Of a stretch of 64,000 nucleotides of DNA, positions 39,039 to 48,193 are shown in pieces (the stretch's first letter is position 1; the number at the start of each line of letters is the position of its first letter). Made by a program: the position numbers and the translations under genes. Origin of the DNA: Microvirga guangxiensis. Its GTDB lineage: Bacteria; Pseudomonadota; Alphaproteobacteria; Rhizobiales; Beijerinckiaceae. Where the stretch lies: positions 1 through 64,000 of the forward strand of contig NZ_FMVJ01000008.1 of assembly GCF_900102135.1 (NCBI RefSeq), read 5' to 3'. Under the pieces are notes generated by a model that saw only the letters and a program-made list of their open reading frames with translations, was not told the origin of the DNA and did no database searches.

Positions 39039-39905
39039 CTAGTGGTACAGAAACAGGACCGCCGGGCAGGCGTTCAGGATCTCCCGGGTGCAGGACCCGA
39101 AGATCTCACCGATGCCGCGGTGGCCGTAGGCTCCCATGACGATTGTGCCGGCCTTGAGCGCCTTCGCCAGTCCCAGGATCGTCTCCGCGGGAGTGCCAGC
39201 CTCGCGGTCGCCTAGGCCGATGGCATGCGTTTCGGCCGCCGCATGCCGCCGAAGCAGGGTGCAGGCGCGCTCCGCCGTCTGCCCGGCCCGGTCGGATGAC
39301 GACTGATCGAGCGTCACGACATGGACGACGCGACCTGCGGCGAGACCGAGGAGCGCGAACATATGCACCGCCCGCGACGAGGCCGGGCTGCCGTCGAACG
39401 CCACCAGCACCGGCTCCTTCGAGGTATCCTGCCCCAAACCTGGGACATCGTCGGGCACGAGCAGGACCGGGCGAGGCTCGATCCGGACGATGCGATCGAC
39501 GCACAGAGGTAGCTCGCAGATCTCGCCACCTACGTCGAACATGCTGTTGCGGCCCAGCACGATCAGGTCATGGGAGACCGCCTCGACCCCGACCACCTGA
39601 AGGGGATTTCCATCGACCTCGCGGACCTCCAGCGAGGGAATGCCCACCCTTTCGGCGCGCCCGCGAAAGTCCTGGAGGACTGCATCCACCCGCTCGGTCG
39701 CGTTTTGGAGTTCCTTCAGGTCCAGGGCAGTCTTGTAGGCCATTCCACCGACCGGCACGGCCTCAGGGCGCTGGATCCAGGCCGAGTTAACGATGCCCAG
39801 TCCGTCCACGTGAGCCTTGTGGCGGCGGGCCAGTTCCAGCCCGAGGCTGGCGGCTTGCAGGCTGGACGGTGAACCGTCTAGGGCGATCAGGATACTGCGC
39901 AGCAT
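39039..39905 (-). CDS. Tandem universal stress protein
   Basis: 288 aa from ATG 39905 (MLRSILIALDGSPSS). Two Usp domains: the second shows the ATP-binding run 'GAYGHRGIGEIFGSCTREIL' (G-x2-G-x9-G-[S/T]) and 'VLVAFDGSPAS' at its start. The first domain has a less complete version. It lies 23 bp after the P-type ATPase on the same strand and may be co-transcribed with it. Confidence 0.9.
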   Translation of the reverse strand: MLRSILIALDGSPSSLQAASLGLELARRHKAHVDGLGIVNSAWIQRPEAVPVGGMAYKTALDLKELQNATERVDAVLQDFRGRAERVGIPSLEVREVDGNPLQVVGVEAVSHDLIVLGRNSMFDVGGEICELPLCVDRIVRIEPRPVLLVPDDVPGLGQDTSKEPVLVAFDGSPASSRAVHMFALLGLAAGRVVHVVTLDQSSSDRAGQTAERACTLLRRHAAAETHAIGLGDREAGTPAETILGLAKALKAGTIVMGAYGHRGIGEIFGSCTREILNACPAVLFLYH

Positions 39906-39927
39906 ATGGTGTCCTCCTCCTTGCCGA

Positions 39928-42699
39928 TCACGTGGATCGGTGTTGCTTGAGCATTGGCGTGAGCCGGCCCGCACGGGCGACGAGCCATTTTTCGCCTTCC
40001 AGGATGAACAGCAGGATTACGCCCGTCGCCACGATGGCCGCACCATCCGGCAGCGACACCGCCTGGGTGTCGAACAGCGCCTGCATCGGCGGCAGGTAGG
40101 TGAAGGCAAGCTGCGCCAGGACCACCGCTCCGACGCCGATCAGGACGGGCCGGGTTCCCAGCACCCCCTGCCATGAGAGGGACCGCGCATGCAGGAAGCG
40201 GACGCTGAACAGGTAAAAAATCTCCAGCACCACGAGGGTGTTCACCACGATCGTGCGGGCCTCCTCGATCGGCAGGCCGCGCCGGATCGACCATTCGAAC
40301 ATGCCGAAGACGGCGATCACGAACAGGATCGACACGAACACGATCCGCCAGACGAGAAAGCCCGACAGGATCGGCTCGTCGCGCCTGCGCGGCGGACGGC
40401 GCATCACGTCCGGTTCCGGTTGCTCGAAGGCGAGCGTCAACCCGAGGGTCGCCGCCGTGATCATGTTGACCCACAGGATCTGCACGGGCGTGATCGGCAG
40501 GGTCAGGCCGAGCAGCATGGCGGCGATGATCGCCAGCGCCTCGCCGCCATTCGTCGGCAGGGTCCAGGCGATCACCTTCTTGAGGTTGTCGTAGACCGTC
40601 CGACCCTCGTGCACGGCCGCGACGATCGAGGCGAAGTTGTCGTCGGCCAGCACCATCTCGGCAGCCTCCTTAGCCGCCTCCGTTCCCTTGCGGCCCATGG
40701 CGACGCCGACGTCGGCCTGCTTGAGAGAGGGAGCGTCGTTGACCCCATCCCCGGTCATTACGACTACCTCGCGGTCGGCCTGCAATGCCTGGACGATGCG
40801 CAGCTTGTGCTCGGGGCTGGTGCGAGCGAAGACGGTCACTTCGCGCACGATGGAGCGGAACCGGCCGTCGTCCATCCCGTCGAGGGCGGCACCCGTGGTC
40901 ACTGCGCCGTCGCTGCCCCGAATGCCGATGGCCGCGGCGATGGCGCCCGCCGTTGCTGCATGGTCGCCGGTGATCATCTTGATCCGGATCCCAGCGGACT
41001 GGCACTCCCGCACGGCCGCGAGGGCCTCGTCGCGTGGCGGATCGATCAGGCCGAGCAGGCCCAGCATGGTCAGGCCGTCCTCGACGTCGGCGAACCGCAG
41101 CGGATCGGACGGAATCCGGGGCAGCCGTTTCGCCGCGATCCCGAGGACGCGCTGCCCCTGCCGGGCTGCCGCGTCGGCCTGGGCTGTCCACCAAGCAGCG
41201 TCCAAAGGCCGATCCCCTGACGCGGTACGGTCCACGGCGCACATGGCAATCACCCGTTCGGGAGCCCCCTTCACGTAGAGGACGGTGGTGCCCTCCGGCA
41301 GTAGGTGCAGCGAGGCCATGAAGCGGTGCTGCGCGTCGAAGGGGATCTCGTCGACCCGGCTGAACCAGCGCCTGAGTTCCTGCGGGTCCATGCCGGCCTT
41401 CATGGCGAGTGAGACCAGCGCCCCCTCCATCGGATCGCCGTCCACGGCCCATCCCGCCGCCGTCCGGCGCAGGCCGGCGTCGTTGCAGAGGCACGCTCCG
41501 CGCACAACCTCGGTTAGGACCGGATCCTCGCTCATGGCGACGGCCTTGCCGCCCGAGAGGATCTCGCCTTCGGGAGCGTACCCGCTGCCGGTCACCTCGA
41601 AGCGCCCGTCCGGCGTGATGACCGTTCGCGCCATCATCTCGTTCCGGGTGAGCGTTCCGGTCTTGTCGGAGCAGATCACGGAGACGGAGCCGACGGTCTC
41701 CACAGCCGGCAGGCGTCGGATGATGGCGTTACGCGCGGCCATCCGCTGCACGCCGATCGCCAGCGTGATTGTCATCACGGCGGGAAGCCCTTCCGGAATG
41801 GCCGCGACGGCGAGGCCGACGACTGCCATGAACGCCTCACCCCACGGGGTTCCGTGGACCATGACGGCAAACCCGAACACGGCAGCCGCCACGGCGAGGA
41901 TCGCGCCCGTGAGCATGCGGGCGAACCGGTTCATCTGCCGCACGAGCGGGGTGGTGAGCGTCTCCACCTCGCCCAGCAGTGTGGTGATCCGGCCGATCTC
42001 TGTGCCCGCCCCGGTGCCGACGACGATGCCCGTTCCCTGCCCTGCCACCGCGAGGCTGCCCGAGAAGGCCATGCAGGTCCGGTCGCCCAGCGCCGCATCC
42101 GCGGCGACCGGGCTTGTCTCCTTCTCCACCGGGACCGACTCGCCCGTGAGGATGGCCTCGTCGATGCGCAGGTTCCGGCTTCGGAGGAGCCGCACATCCG
42201 CCGGCACCCGATCGCCAGCCTCGATCAGCACGATGTCGCCCGGAACCAGCTCCTCGGCCTTGACCGTCCGGCGCTGCCCGTCCCGGATCACGGAGGCCTG
42301 GGCCGAGATCATGGCGCGGATGGCGTCCAGCGCCTGTTCGGCCCGCCCCTCCTGGACGAATCCGATGACCGCGTTCACGAGAACGACGAGCAGGATCACA
42401 GAGGTGTCGATCACATGTCCGAGAAGCGCAGTCACCACGGCGGCCGCGAGGAGGACAAGGATTAGGACATTGTTGAACTGCGACAGGAAGCGGGAAAGCG
42501 CGGTGCGCCGCTCGCCTTCGGGCATCCGGTTGTAGCCATGCCGCTCGAGCCGCCGCCGCACCTCGGCGGGATTCAATCCCTCATGACGTGTGCCGAACGC
42601 GGCCAGCGTGCCACTGGCCGTTGCCGCATGCCATGGAGTTGGTTCCGGTTGCCTGTGCTGGCCCGGGTCGTCCCCGGCCAAGGCGGTCGCATTGTGCAT
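39928..42699 (-). CDS. Cation-transporting P-type ATPase (P2/PMA-like)
   Basis: 923 aa from ATG 42699. The phosphorylation motif 'CSDKTGTLTRNEMM' (Asp near 344), 'TGESVPVEKET' of the actuator, 'AAIPEGLPAVMTITLAIG' in segment 4 and 'TGDGVNDAPSLKQADVGVAMG' of the hinge are all intact. The 'PEGL' segment is that of P2-type calcium- or sodium-like pumps, not of heavy-metal P1B pumps, and there is no CPC motif. The ion cannot be fixed from sequence alone. Upstream of the Usp gene. Confidence 0.92.
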   Translation of the reverse strand: MHNATALAGDDPGQHRQPEPTPWHAATASGTLAAFGTRHEGLNPAEVRRRLERHGYNRMPEGERRTALSRFLSQFNNVLILVLLAAAVVTALLGHVIDTSVILLVVLVNAVIGFVQEGRAEQALDAIRAMISAQASVIRDGQRRTVKAEELVPGDIVLIEAGDRVPADVRLLRSRNLRIDEAILTGESVPVEKETSPVAADAALGDRTCMAFSGSLAVAGQGTGIVVGTGAGTEIGRITTLLGEVETLTTPLVRQMNRFARMLTGAILAVAAAVFGFAVMVHGTPWGEAFMAVVGLAVAAIPEGLPAVMTITLAIGVQRMAARNAIIRRLPAVETVGSVSVICSDKTGTLTRNEMMARTVITPDGRFEVTGSGYAPEGEILSGGKAVAMSEDPVLTEVVRGACLCNDAGLRRTAAGWAVDGDPMEGALVSLAMKAGMDPQELRRWFSRVDEIPFDAQHRFMASLHLLPEGTTVLYVKGAPERVIAMCAVDRTASGDRPLDAAWWTAQADAAARQGQRVLGIAAKRLPRIPSDPLRFADVEDGLTMLGLLGLIDPPRDEALAAVRECQSAGIRIKMITGDHAATAGAIAAAIGIRGSDGAVTTGAALDGMDDGRFRSIVREVTVFARTSPEHKLRIVQALQADREVVVMTGDGVNDAPSLKQADVGVAMGRKGTEAAKEAAEMVLADDNFASIVAAVHEGRTVYDNLKKVIAWTLPTNGGEALAIIAAMLLGLTLPITPVQILWVNMITAATLGLTLAFEQPEPDVMRRPPRRRDEPILSGFLVWRIVFVSILFVIAVFGMFEWSIRRGLPIEEARTIVVNTLVVLEIFYLFSVRFLHARSLSWQGVLGTRPVLIGVGAVVLAQLAFTYLPPMQALFDTQAVSLPDGAAIVATGVILLFILEGEKWLVARAGRLTPMLKQHRST

Positions 42700-42748
42700 C
42701 GTCAGCCCCTCACGACTGCAACCGGACATCCTGCCCGGCTCGGGATAT

Positions 42749-42962
42749 TCATGGCGTGATTGCCACTTTCAGCACACCGTCGCGCTGATGAGTGAGCATG
42801 TCACAGGCCTCCTCGATCCGGTCGAGCTTGAAGCGATGCGTCACGAGGTGACGGGTGTGGACCCGACCCGACGCGATGGCGCCCATGAGCCGCCGAATGT
42901 GCTCCTCTCAGCATTGGGACATTGCCTTGATCTCCGCAATGCCCATGGCCCAGATGCGCCTA
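42749..42962 (-). pseudogene. Remnant of a zinc-dependent alcohol dehydrogenase C-terminus
   Basis: On the minus strand the frame reads 'RRLMGAIASGRVHTRHLVTHRFKLDRIEEACDMLTHQRDGVLKVAI', ending TGA at 42749. This is the typical C-terminal end of the Zn-dependent formaldehyde/alcohol dehydrogenase group. A stop interrupts the upstream continuation ('IKAMSQC', stop, 'EEHIRR'), and everything further N-terminal is missing. It is a leftover of a gene cut at an insertion or deletion point. Confidence 0.65.
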
Positions 42963-43166
42963 TGGGAGGGCATGAGCGGGGGCCGGCCTTATGTCCTCTT
43001 GCCGTACGATCTTGTCACCACCCGTCATGGTCTTGATCAGGTAGGCCGGCGGACGCTCGGTTCCGGGCGCGACGATGCTGACGACGCAGTAAGTGCGTCC
43101 CTTCTCCCTGTCAGCGACATCAGCGCTCAGGCGGACAAGCTGACCGATGTGAAACGTGGATTGCAT
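42960..43166 (-). CDS. Small conserved protein ('GQLVR' family), second copy
   Basis: 68 aa from ATG 43166, with AGGAGGG directly upstream. MQSTFHIGQLVRLSADVADR and 'TGGDKIVRQEDIRPA' match the framework of the 69-aa protein at 37817. The rest differs, so the two are diverged paralogues. Function unknown. Confidence 0.7.
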   Translation of the reverse strand: MQSTFHIGQLVRLSADVADREKGRTYCVVSIVAPGTERPPAYLIKTMTGGDKIVRQEDIRPAPAHALP

Positions 43167-43226
43167 GAAACCCTCCTGAAGGCTGCGGCAGGATCGGCAC
43201 CTGGAATCAGCCACGAGGCCATCCTC

Positions 43227-43490
43227 TCAGGCTGCGAAGGACTGACCGCGCTGCTGCATCCAAAGCCGATTCAACAGGTCGACATAGGGCTGGCGCCTCT
43301 CGTGGTGGGCGGCCCTGAGTCTTTCGCTGATGTACTGCTTGCGCTCCTTGGCGCTGGCGCTGTTCTCGACTTTTTCTAGTTCGACCTGATGCTCGAAATC
43401 GATGTGACCCAGCGTCCGCGCGACCTCTTTCATCATCAGGTCAAGGCCGGGCGAGTACATTCGATACTGCTGGCTCGCGTGATTGGACAT
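43227..43490 (-). CDS. Small hypothetical helical protein
   Basis: 87 aa from ATG 43490, with GGAGGGG eight bases upstream. Charged, helix-rich sequence ('DFEHQVELEKVENSASAKERKQYISERLR', key segment abbreviated) without a signal peptide. It lies upstream of the second 'GQLVR' gene on the same strand and may form a unit with it. No family recognised. Confidence 0.55.
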   Translation of the reverse strand: MSNHASQQYRMYSPGLDLMMKEVARTLGHIDFEHQVELEKVENSASAKERKQYISERLRAAHHERRQPYVDLLNRLWMQQRGQSFAA

Positions 43491-43699
43491 GTTTCCCCTC
43501 CATGATTGTTCATCATTGCTTGAGGCTGCGCTTATCCAAGAAATTGACGGCATCTTGGGCCACTATCGTTGCTGCGGGGCAAAGAGAAACTCCGTATTTT
43601 TACGGAGACATGGCCGACAGGGCACCCCCGGCCACGGGGATGTCAGACGGAGTTGATCCTGACATCGGAGGACTGCCGATGGTCCTCAGCAATGTGACG

Positions 43700-43870
43700 A
43701 GCTAACTTGGAGAATGCCGGACGACGCTCATGAGGAAGCCGTTGGGGTGGATCAGGTCGACGGCGCTCCCCGGGCTCTGCGGCCACGTCTCGACCGGCCC
43801 GAGCGGCGTTGCCGCCCAGTCGTGGGTTCCGGATGAGACCGGACATCTCGCCCGTGCCTGATGGCCAATC
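43700..43870 (-). pseudogene. Remnant of a PAS-type sensor kinase N-terminus
   Basis: A short minus-strand frame reads 'WAATPLGPVETWPQSPGSAVDL' and 'NGFLMSVVRH', closely matching the 'W-T-PLG-ETWP' start of PAS kinases such as the one at 6253-9207. Nothing recognisable continues on either side. The rest of the 43491-43976 interval holds no intact gene; a promoter for the AioR side is not obvious there because aioR is transcribed from the far side. Confidence 0.5.
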
Positions 43871-43976
43871 CTCCGGGTGGGCGCTGGCGAGGCTCGTGGT
43901 GCGGGGTTCGGTCATGGGATCGCTACACGTCCCGTGAATACACAGCCCTCCGTCGGGATGCTGAGTACGTTTCACC

Positions 43977-45299
43977 CTAGTTTTGGGAGGCCTCGATGTG
44001 ATGCCGCCGCATCTTCTCCCACATGGTCGTACGAGAGATCCCGAGCGCGCCTGCTGCCTCGACGATCGCGCCTCCGCTCTGGCGTAGGGCCCGCAGGATT
44101 TCCCGTTTCTCCGCCTCGTCGCGCGCGGCCTCGAGCGATCCGGCCTTGGAATCGGTCACGGAGAGGGGGGGACATCGATCAGGGAAGAGATCGCCCGGCA
44201 TGATCCACGGTCCAGGCGAGAGCGACACCGCGCGCTCGATCCGGTTCCGGAGTTCCCGTACGTTGCCCGGCCAATCGTGCCCGCGCAGCTCGTCGACGGC
44301 ATGGCCGCTGAGGCCGGCAAGCTCCACCCCGACGTCGTCGGCGAGCATCTCTACGAGGCGCCCGGCGAGCCACTCGATGTCGTCCGGGCGCTCCCTGAGC
44401 GGCGGGATGGACACGGTCAACACGTTGATCCGGTAATAGAGGTCCTCCCGGAAGCGCCCTTCCCTCACGCGGGCCGGCAGGTCGGCGTTGGTCGCGCACA
44501 CAAGCCGTGCCCGAAACGCGACCTCGGTCTCGCCGCCGAGGCGATGGAAGGAACGGTCCTCGAGAAGCCGCAGGAGCTTCGCTTGCAGCTTCAGGTCGAG
44601 CTCGCCGATCTCGTCCAGGAACAGGATCCCGTCACGGGCCCGCTCGGCGTAGCCGAGATGCCGGGAGGACGCTCCCGTGAAGGCACCCTTTTCGTGCCCG
44701 AACAGCTCGCTTTCCATCAGGTCCTTCGGGATCGCCGCGCAGTTCACGGCGACGAAGGGCGCCGTGGCACCGCGCACGCCGTGCAGGTACCGGGCACAGA
44801 CTTCCTTGCCGACCCCGGTTTCCCCGGTCAGCAGGACCGGGGCCGGAAGCCGGCCGATCCGCTGGAGGAGGCGCTGGACCTCGTGCATCTGCGGGCTGAC
44901 GCCGAGGACCGGGGCTGCGCCCTGCTCGATCGGTCGGAGCAACTGGGCGACCCGGTCGAGGAAGCGGCCCGTCTCGAACGGCTTCGTGATGTAGTCCCCG
45001 GCCCCGTTCCGCATCAGCCTGACCGCCTGGTCGATGTCCCCGTGCCCCGTCGCGAACAGGAACGGCGGGCACTCCGGCTGGGCCGAAGCCATCCTGAACA
45101 CGTCCTCGCCCGTTCCGTCGGGCAACCGGATGTCACAGACGACGAGGTCGGGGGCGAACGCGGCCAGGTTCTCAAGCGCACTGCGGCAGTCCTGCCACCA
45201 GAGTACCTTGGCTCCTTCAAGCGTGAGCCGCTCCATGAGCGCCTCGCCCATGATCGGATCATCCTCGACGAGCGCGATGGTGCGTCCCTCAAGCGACAT
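43977..45299 (-). CDS. aioR: AioR, sigma-54-dependent response regulator for arsenite
   Basis: 440 aa from ATG 45299. Receiver with Asp56 in 'VVCDIRLPDG', AAA+ domain with Walker A 'GETGVGKE', sigma-54-contacting loop 'GAFTGA', Walker B 'LFLDEIGELD' and a Fis-type HTH ('VEAAGALGISRTTMWEKM') at the C terminus. It is the NtrC-family activator of the aioXSR system and overlaps aioS by 11 bp. It should activate the aioBA sigma-54 promoter at 30418. Confidence 0.92.
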   Translation of the reverse strand: MSLEGRTIALVEDDPIMGEALMERLTLEGAKVLWWQDCRSALENLAAFAPDLVVCDIRLPDGTGEDVFRMASAQPECPPFLFATGHGDIDQAVRLMRNGAGDYITKPFETGRFLDRVAQLLRPIEQGAAPVLGVSPQMHEVQRLLQRIGRLPAPVLLTGETGVGKEVCARYLHGVRGATAPFVAVNCAAIPKDLMESELFGHEKGAFTGASSRHLGYAERARDGILFLDEIGELDLKLQAKLLRLLEDRSFHRLGGETEVAFRARLVCATNADLPARVREGRFREDLYYRINVLTVSIPPLRERPDDIEWLAGRLVEMLADDVGVELAGLSGHAVDELRGHDWPGNVRELRNRIERAVSLSPGPWIMPGDLFPDRCPPLSVTDSKAGSLEAARDEAEKREILRALRQSGGAIVEAAGALGISRTTMWEKMRRHHIEASQN

Positions 45300-46731
45300 C
45301 GGCGAGTCCCTCCTCACGGGCAAACGGTATGGCCACTCGGATGGTCGTTCCCTTGGGCAGCCTCGGGGTCACGGCGATGGTGCCTCTACCCTCCCTGACC
45401 AGGCGACGCACCATCCACAGTCCCAGGCCGCTCCCTGACGCGGACACCGCTTGGTCACGTCGTCCGGCGAGCACGTCGTGGGCGGAATCCGAGAGGCCCG
45501 ATCCGCTGTCCTCGACGGTCGCGACGAGGTGGGCGTCCTCCACGGTTGCCCTGAGCGACACCTGTCCTCCCGGCGGGGTGGCCTGGCAGGCATTGAGGAG
45601 CAGGTTCAGAACGACCTGCCGGACCACGGAGGGGGACACTCGAACCTCGTCGAAACCCTCGTTCCGCCATTGCAGGACCAAGCCCTTGCGACGGATCTCG
45701 GGTTCGATCAGCAGCTTGAGGTCATCGATGTCGGCCCGTTGCAACGAGCGGGCGTCGCGGTCGGCCCGGTAAGTGACCAGTGTCGTGCGGACGACGTCGC
45801 GGATGCCCTTGAGGCCCCTGTCGATGAGGTCGATGGTGCGCTTCCGGACGTCGGAGCGCTCGCCGTGTTCCTTGAGGGTATCGATGGCGTTGAAGAGGCC
45901 GCCGAGAGGGTTGTTGATCTCGTGCGCCATGCCGGAGGCCAGGCGGCCGAGGCTCGCCAGCCGCTCCTCCTCCGCGAGGTGCCGTGACAGGGCCTCGCGC
46001 TCGCGCACGGCCTCGGCCATCCTGTTGAACGCCGCGAAGAGGCCGCGGAACTCACGGGGCGCGGTCGTCACCAGGGTCTCCGGAATGGGTTCGACCGGAC
46101 CCTCCGGACTGGCCATCAGATGGGAGGCCAGGACGCGCACCGGCCGCATCATCCGGCGGACGGTCAGCCAAGCCGTCAGCGCCAGGACGAGTGTCAGCGC
46201 CGCGTTCGTGCCGATCAGAGTCATCAGGACGGAACGGCGCTCCGCCAGGAGGGGCGTGATGTCGAACGAGGCATGGACTGATCCGACGATCCGGTCCCCC
46301 GAGGACAGGTCGCGCCGTGCGACGGCCCTGCCCTCGGTCTCGTTGCTCGCGATCGTCGGGGCCGTCGTCCGCTCTGCCAGGAAGGAGGACGGCAGCGGCG
46401 ACCAGGACGGGTGCCGGCGGGGATCGGACGATGCGAGGACCCGGCCGTCGGCGGACGCAACCACGGTTTCCATGGGCTTCAGGTCCGCATGGGTCTGCCG
46501 CGCCCGGTCAATAATGTCGAACACCTCCCACACGTCCTCCCGGACCACCGGCGCCACCAGCGCCGGGGCGAGTCCGTCCAGGTAGACCGTCGCCAGGTCA
46601 CCAAGATGCCGGGTCTGCGCCTCCTGCAACCGGGTCAGCACGCGTTCGGAGATGAACACGGCAATCGCCGCCATGAACACGATCACGACAGCCGGGATCC
46701 TGATCGCGAGCGGAATCCGGACAGTCCTCAC
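45289..46731 (-). CDS. aioS: AioS, arsenite sensor histidine kinase
   Basis: 480 aa. Membrane helix at about 12-30, periplasmic sensor domain (about 35-175), a second helix (about 180-205), a HAMP-like linker, HisKA with His near 268 ('ASGMAHEINNPLGG') and HATPase_c with 'SASGSGLGLWMV'. The membrane topology lets it receive a signal from periplasmic AioX. It overlaps aioX upstream by 4 bp and aioR downstream by 11 bp. Confidence 0.9.
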   Translation of the reverse strand: MRTVRIPLAIRIPAVVIVFMAAIAVFISERVLTRLQEAQTRHLGDLATVYLDGLAPALVAPVVREDVWEVFDIIDRARQTHADLKPMETVVASADGRVLASSDPRRHPSWSPLPSSFLAERTTAPTIASNETEGRAVARRDLSSGDRIVGSVHASFDITPLLAERRSVLMTLIGTNAALTLVLALTAWLTVRRMMRPVRVLASHLMASPEGPVEPIPETLVTTAPREFRGLFAAFNRMAEAVREREALSRHLAEEERLASLGRLASGMAHEINNPLGGLFNAIDTLKEHGERSDVRKRTIDLIDRGLKGIRDVVRTTLVTYRADRDARSLQRADIDDLKLLIEPEIRRKGLVLQWRNEGFDEVRVSPSVVRQVVLNLLLNACQATPPGGQVSLRATVEDAHLVATVEDSGSGLSDSAHDVLAGRRDQAVSASGSGLGLWMVRRLVREGRGTIAVTPRLPKGTTIRVAIPFAREEGLADVA

Positions 46732-47600
46732 CCCGCGGTCCTCCTGAGGATGGCAACCTCGGCGGCAATGGGATCGAAAAGGCTCGGGTCCTCGACCGCA
46801 AACCCGTCCAGCCGGAGCGTTCGCAGCACTGTCCGCCCGCTCTCGTCATCGCCCATGCCGACGAGCGCCGACCGGAGCCGCTTCGTTCGGGGATCGTCCG
46901 CCGCCGAAGCAGGGCAGGCGACCGGGGGAAAGCCCAGGAGGTCGGACTGCCGGACGATGCGGGTCCTGGCGATGAGGTCCGGCTCGGTCTCGCGCATGAC
47001 CTCGTAGACGTACCCGTCGATGCTGCCACTCATCGCCAATCCCGACGCCACGGCTCTGACGACGTTGCGGTGCCCGTAGGTGAAGATCGTCTGCCCGAAG
47101 AACCGCTCAGGGCTCAGGTTCCGGCGGGCAAGCGCCGCCGCCGTGACCAGCCAGCCGGAGTTGCTGTCGGGGTCCGAGAAGGCATGGACGTCGCCCCTGA
47201 GGTCGTCGAGGCTTTCGACCTGGCGATCCCGGTCCGCGATGAGGTAGGAGCGGTAGAGGGGCTTGCCCTGCCAGTGGGGAACAGCGACGAGCGCCAGCCT
47301 CGGATGGTTGGCCACGAAGGGAAAGCCGCAGATCCAGGCCGCGTCGAGTTGCCCCGAGAGAAGAAGGGACGTGATCTCCTGGTAGGTGCGCCGCGTGACC
47401 AGCCGGACCGGGATGCCCGTCGCGTCCTCCAGGTAGGAGCGCAAGCGGTCGAGAAGCTCGAAATCGGATGTGAGGAAGACGGGTGTGAGACCGAACCTCA
47501 GCTCGGGCTGGGAGGCCGCGGCTCGACGGGTGCCCGCAACCGTGCATAGTGCCGCGATGCATGAAACCACGTCCCGGCGTGTCTGCCCGGGGTGACCCAT
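46728..47600 (-). CDS. aioX: AioX, periplasmic arsenite-binding protein
   Basis: 290 aa. N-terminal export signal (about 1-30), then a PhnD-like phosphate/phosphonate-binding fold with 'LRFGLTPVFL'. The motif 'AAWICGFPFVANHP' puts Cys91 where AioX proteins have their arsenite-binding cysteine. It forms an operon with aioS and aioR (4-bp overlap) and triggers their signalling by binding arsenite. GGGAGG lies before the start. Confidence 0.92.
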   Translation of the reverse strand: MGHPGQTRRDVVSCIAALCTVAGTRRAAASQPELRFGLTPVFLTSDFELLDRLRSYLEDATGIPVRLVTRRTYQEITSLLLSGQLDAAWICGFPFVANHPRLALVAVPHWQGKPLYRSYLIADRDRQVESLDDLRGDVHAFSDPDSNSGWLVTAAALARRNLSPERFFGQTIFTYGHRNVVRAVASGLAMSGSIDGYVYEVMRETEPDLIARTRIVRQSDLLGFPPVACPASAADDPRTKRLRSALVGMGDDESGRTVLRTLRLDGFAVEDPSLFDPIAAEVAILRRTAG

Positions 47601-47972
47601 CGTTTCCTCCCGTCCCGGTCTCAGGAGCGTCTTTTGCCGGCATGCTAGGCCCGGAAAGGCGCGGAGGGCAAGTTATCCTGAGTGTAGCTGCTTCTGCCCC
47701 AATCCGGGCTGGAGCCAACAGCCATGCCATCCCCGTCGCAAATGTCCGGATCGTGTCAAACTCGGCCATTTAGCTTGGCCGTGACAACGTCCGCTCTTTG
47801 GCTGATTCCTGACGCATATTGGACCAAGTCGTATGTTTGGACTTGCGGGTGAGCCAATGGAATAGCGGAGGACGTAGCTCACTCCAGTTGAGCTTGCGTC
47901 CCATATGCTTTCCAATCCGGTTTTCTGGGAATTGAACCAAACCTGTTCAGTATCTAAGTGCTTGGGATGGTT
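47601..47972. other. Intergenic region upstream of aioX
   Basis: No coding sequence is convincing in this 372-bp stretch. It must carry the aioXSR promoter. No sigma-54-type TGGCAC-N5-TTGC element was seen, so aioXSR is probably transcribed from a housekeeping promoter. The far end merges into the degenerate tRNA fragment. Confidence 0.45.
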
Positions 47973-48028
47973 TGGTGAGCGTGGTGGGACCCGAACCCAG
48001 GACCCTCTGCTTAAGAGTCAGATGCTCT
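47973..48028 (-). tRNA. Degenerate 3' fragment of a tRNA-Lys (CTT)
   Basis: On the minus strand 56 nt read as the anticodon arm (CTCTTAA loop, anticodon CTT), variable loop, T arm with TTCGGGT and a 3' end CACGCTCACCA. The 5' third (acceptor strand and D arm) is replaced by unrelated sequence. One anticodon-stem pair and one T-stem pair no longer match. It is a remnant, probably an attachment-site duplicate left by an integrative element; it is not expected to function. The amino acid identity is tentative. Confidence 0.55.
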
Positions 48029-48082
48029 GTAAGCCCCCTTGAAGCCAAGAGATCCTATGACTTAGCCAACCTCCCTGGAGCG

Positions 48083-48178
48083 CCAAAGCGTCGGTGGTTT
48101 CAGGTCCCCGCAACCAAACACAGCAGCCCTCGCCTGGGAACCCCAGCGAAGGCTTTGTCGTATCCAGACCCGGTGAGC
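48083..48178. repeat. Direct repeat, copy A (tRNA-3'-end-like plus hairpin)
   Basis: This stretch and 56414-56508 are near-identical (about five mismatches and one indel over about 95 bp), in direct orientation 8.3 kb apart. Each has 'GGTCCCCGCAACCA', like the 3' end of tRNA-fMet (TCCCCGCAACCA at 331-342), followed about 12 bp on by a GCCCTCGC...GCGAAGGC hairpin, as at tRNA-fMet with its terminator. The pair brackets the hlyD remnant, RND pump and EamA gene. Confidence 0.75.
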
Positions 48179-48193
48179 CCGCCGAAGAAACCC

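Noticed and set aside
39928-42699. P-type ATPase as a heavy-metal (P1B) exporter linked to arsenic
   Set aside because: No CPC/CPx motif or N-terminal metal-binding domain; the 'PEGL' motif points to P2-type pumps.
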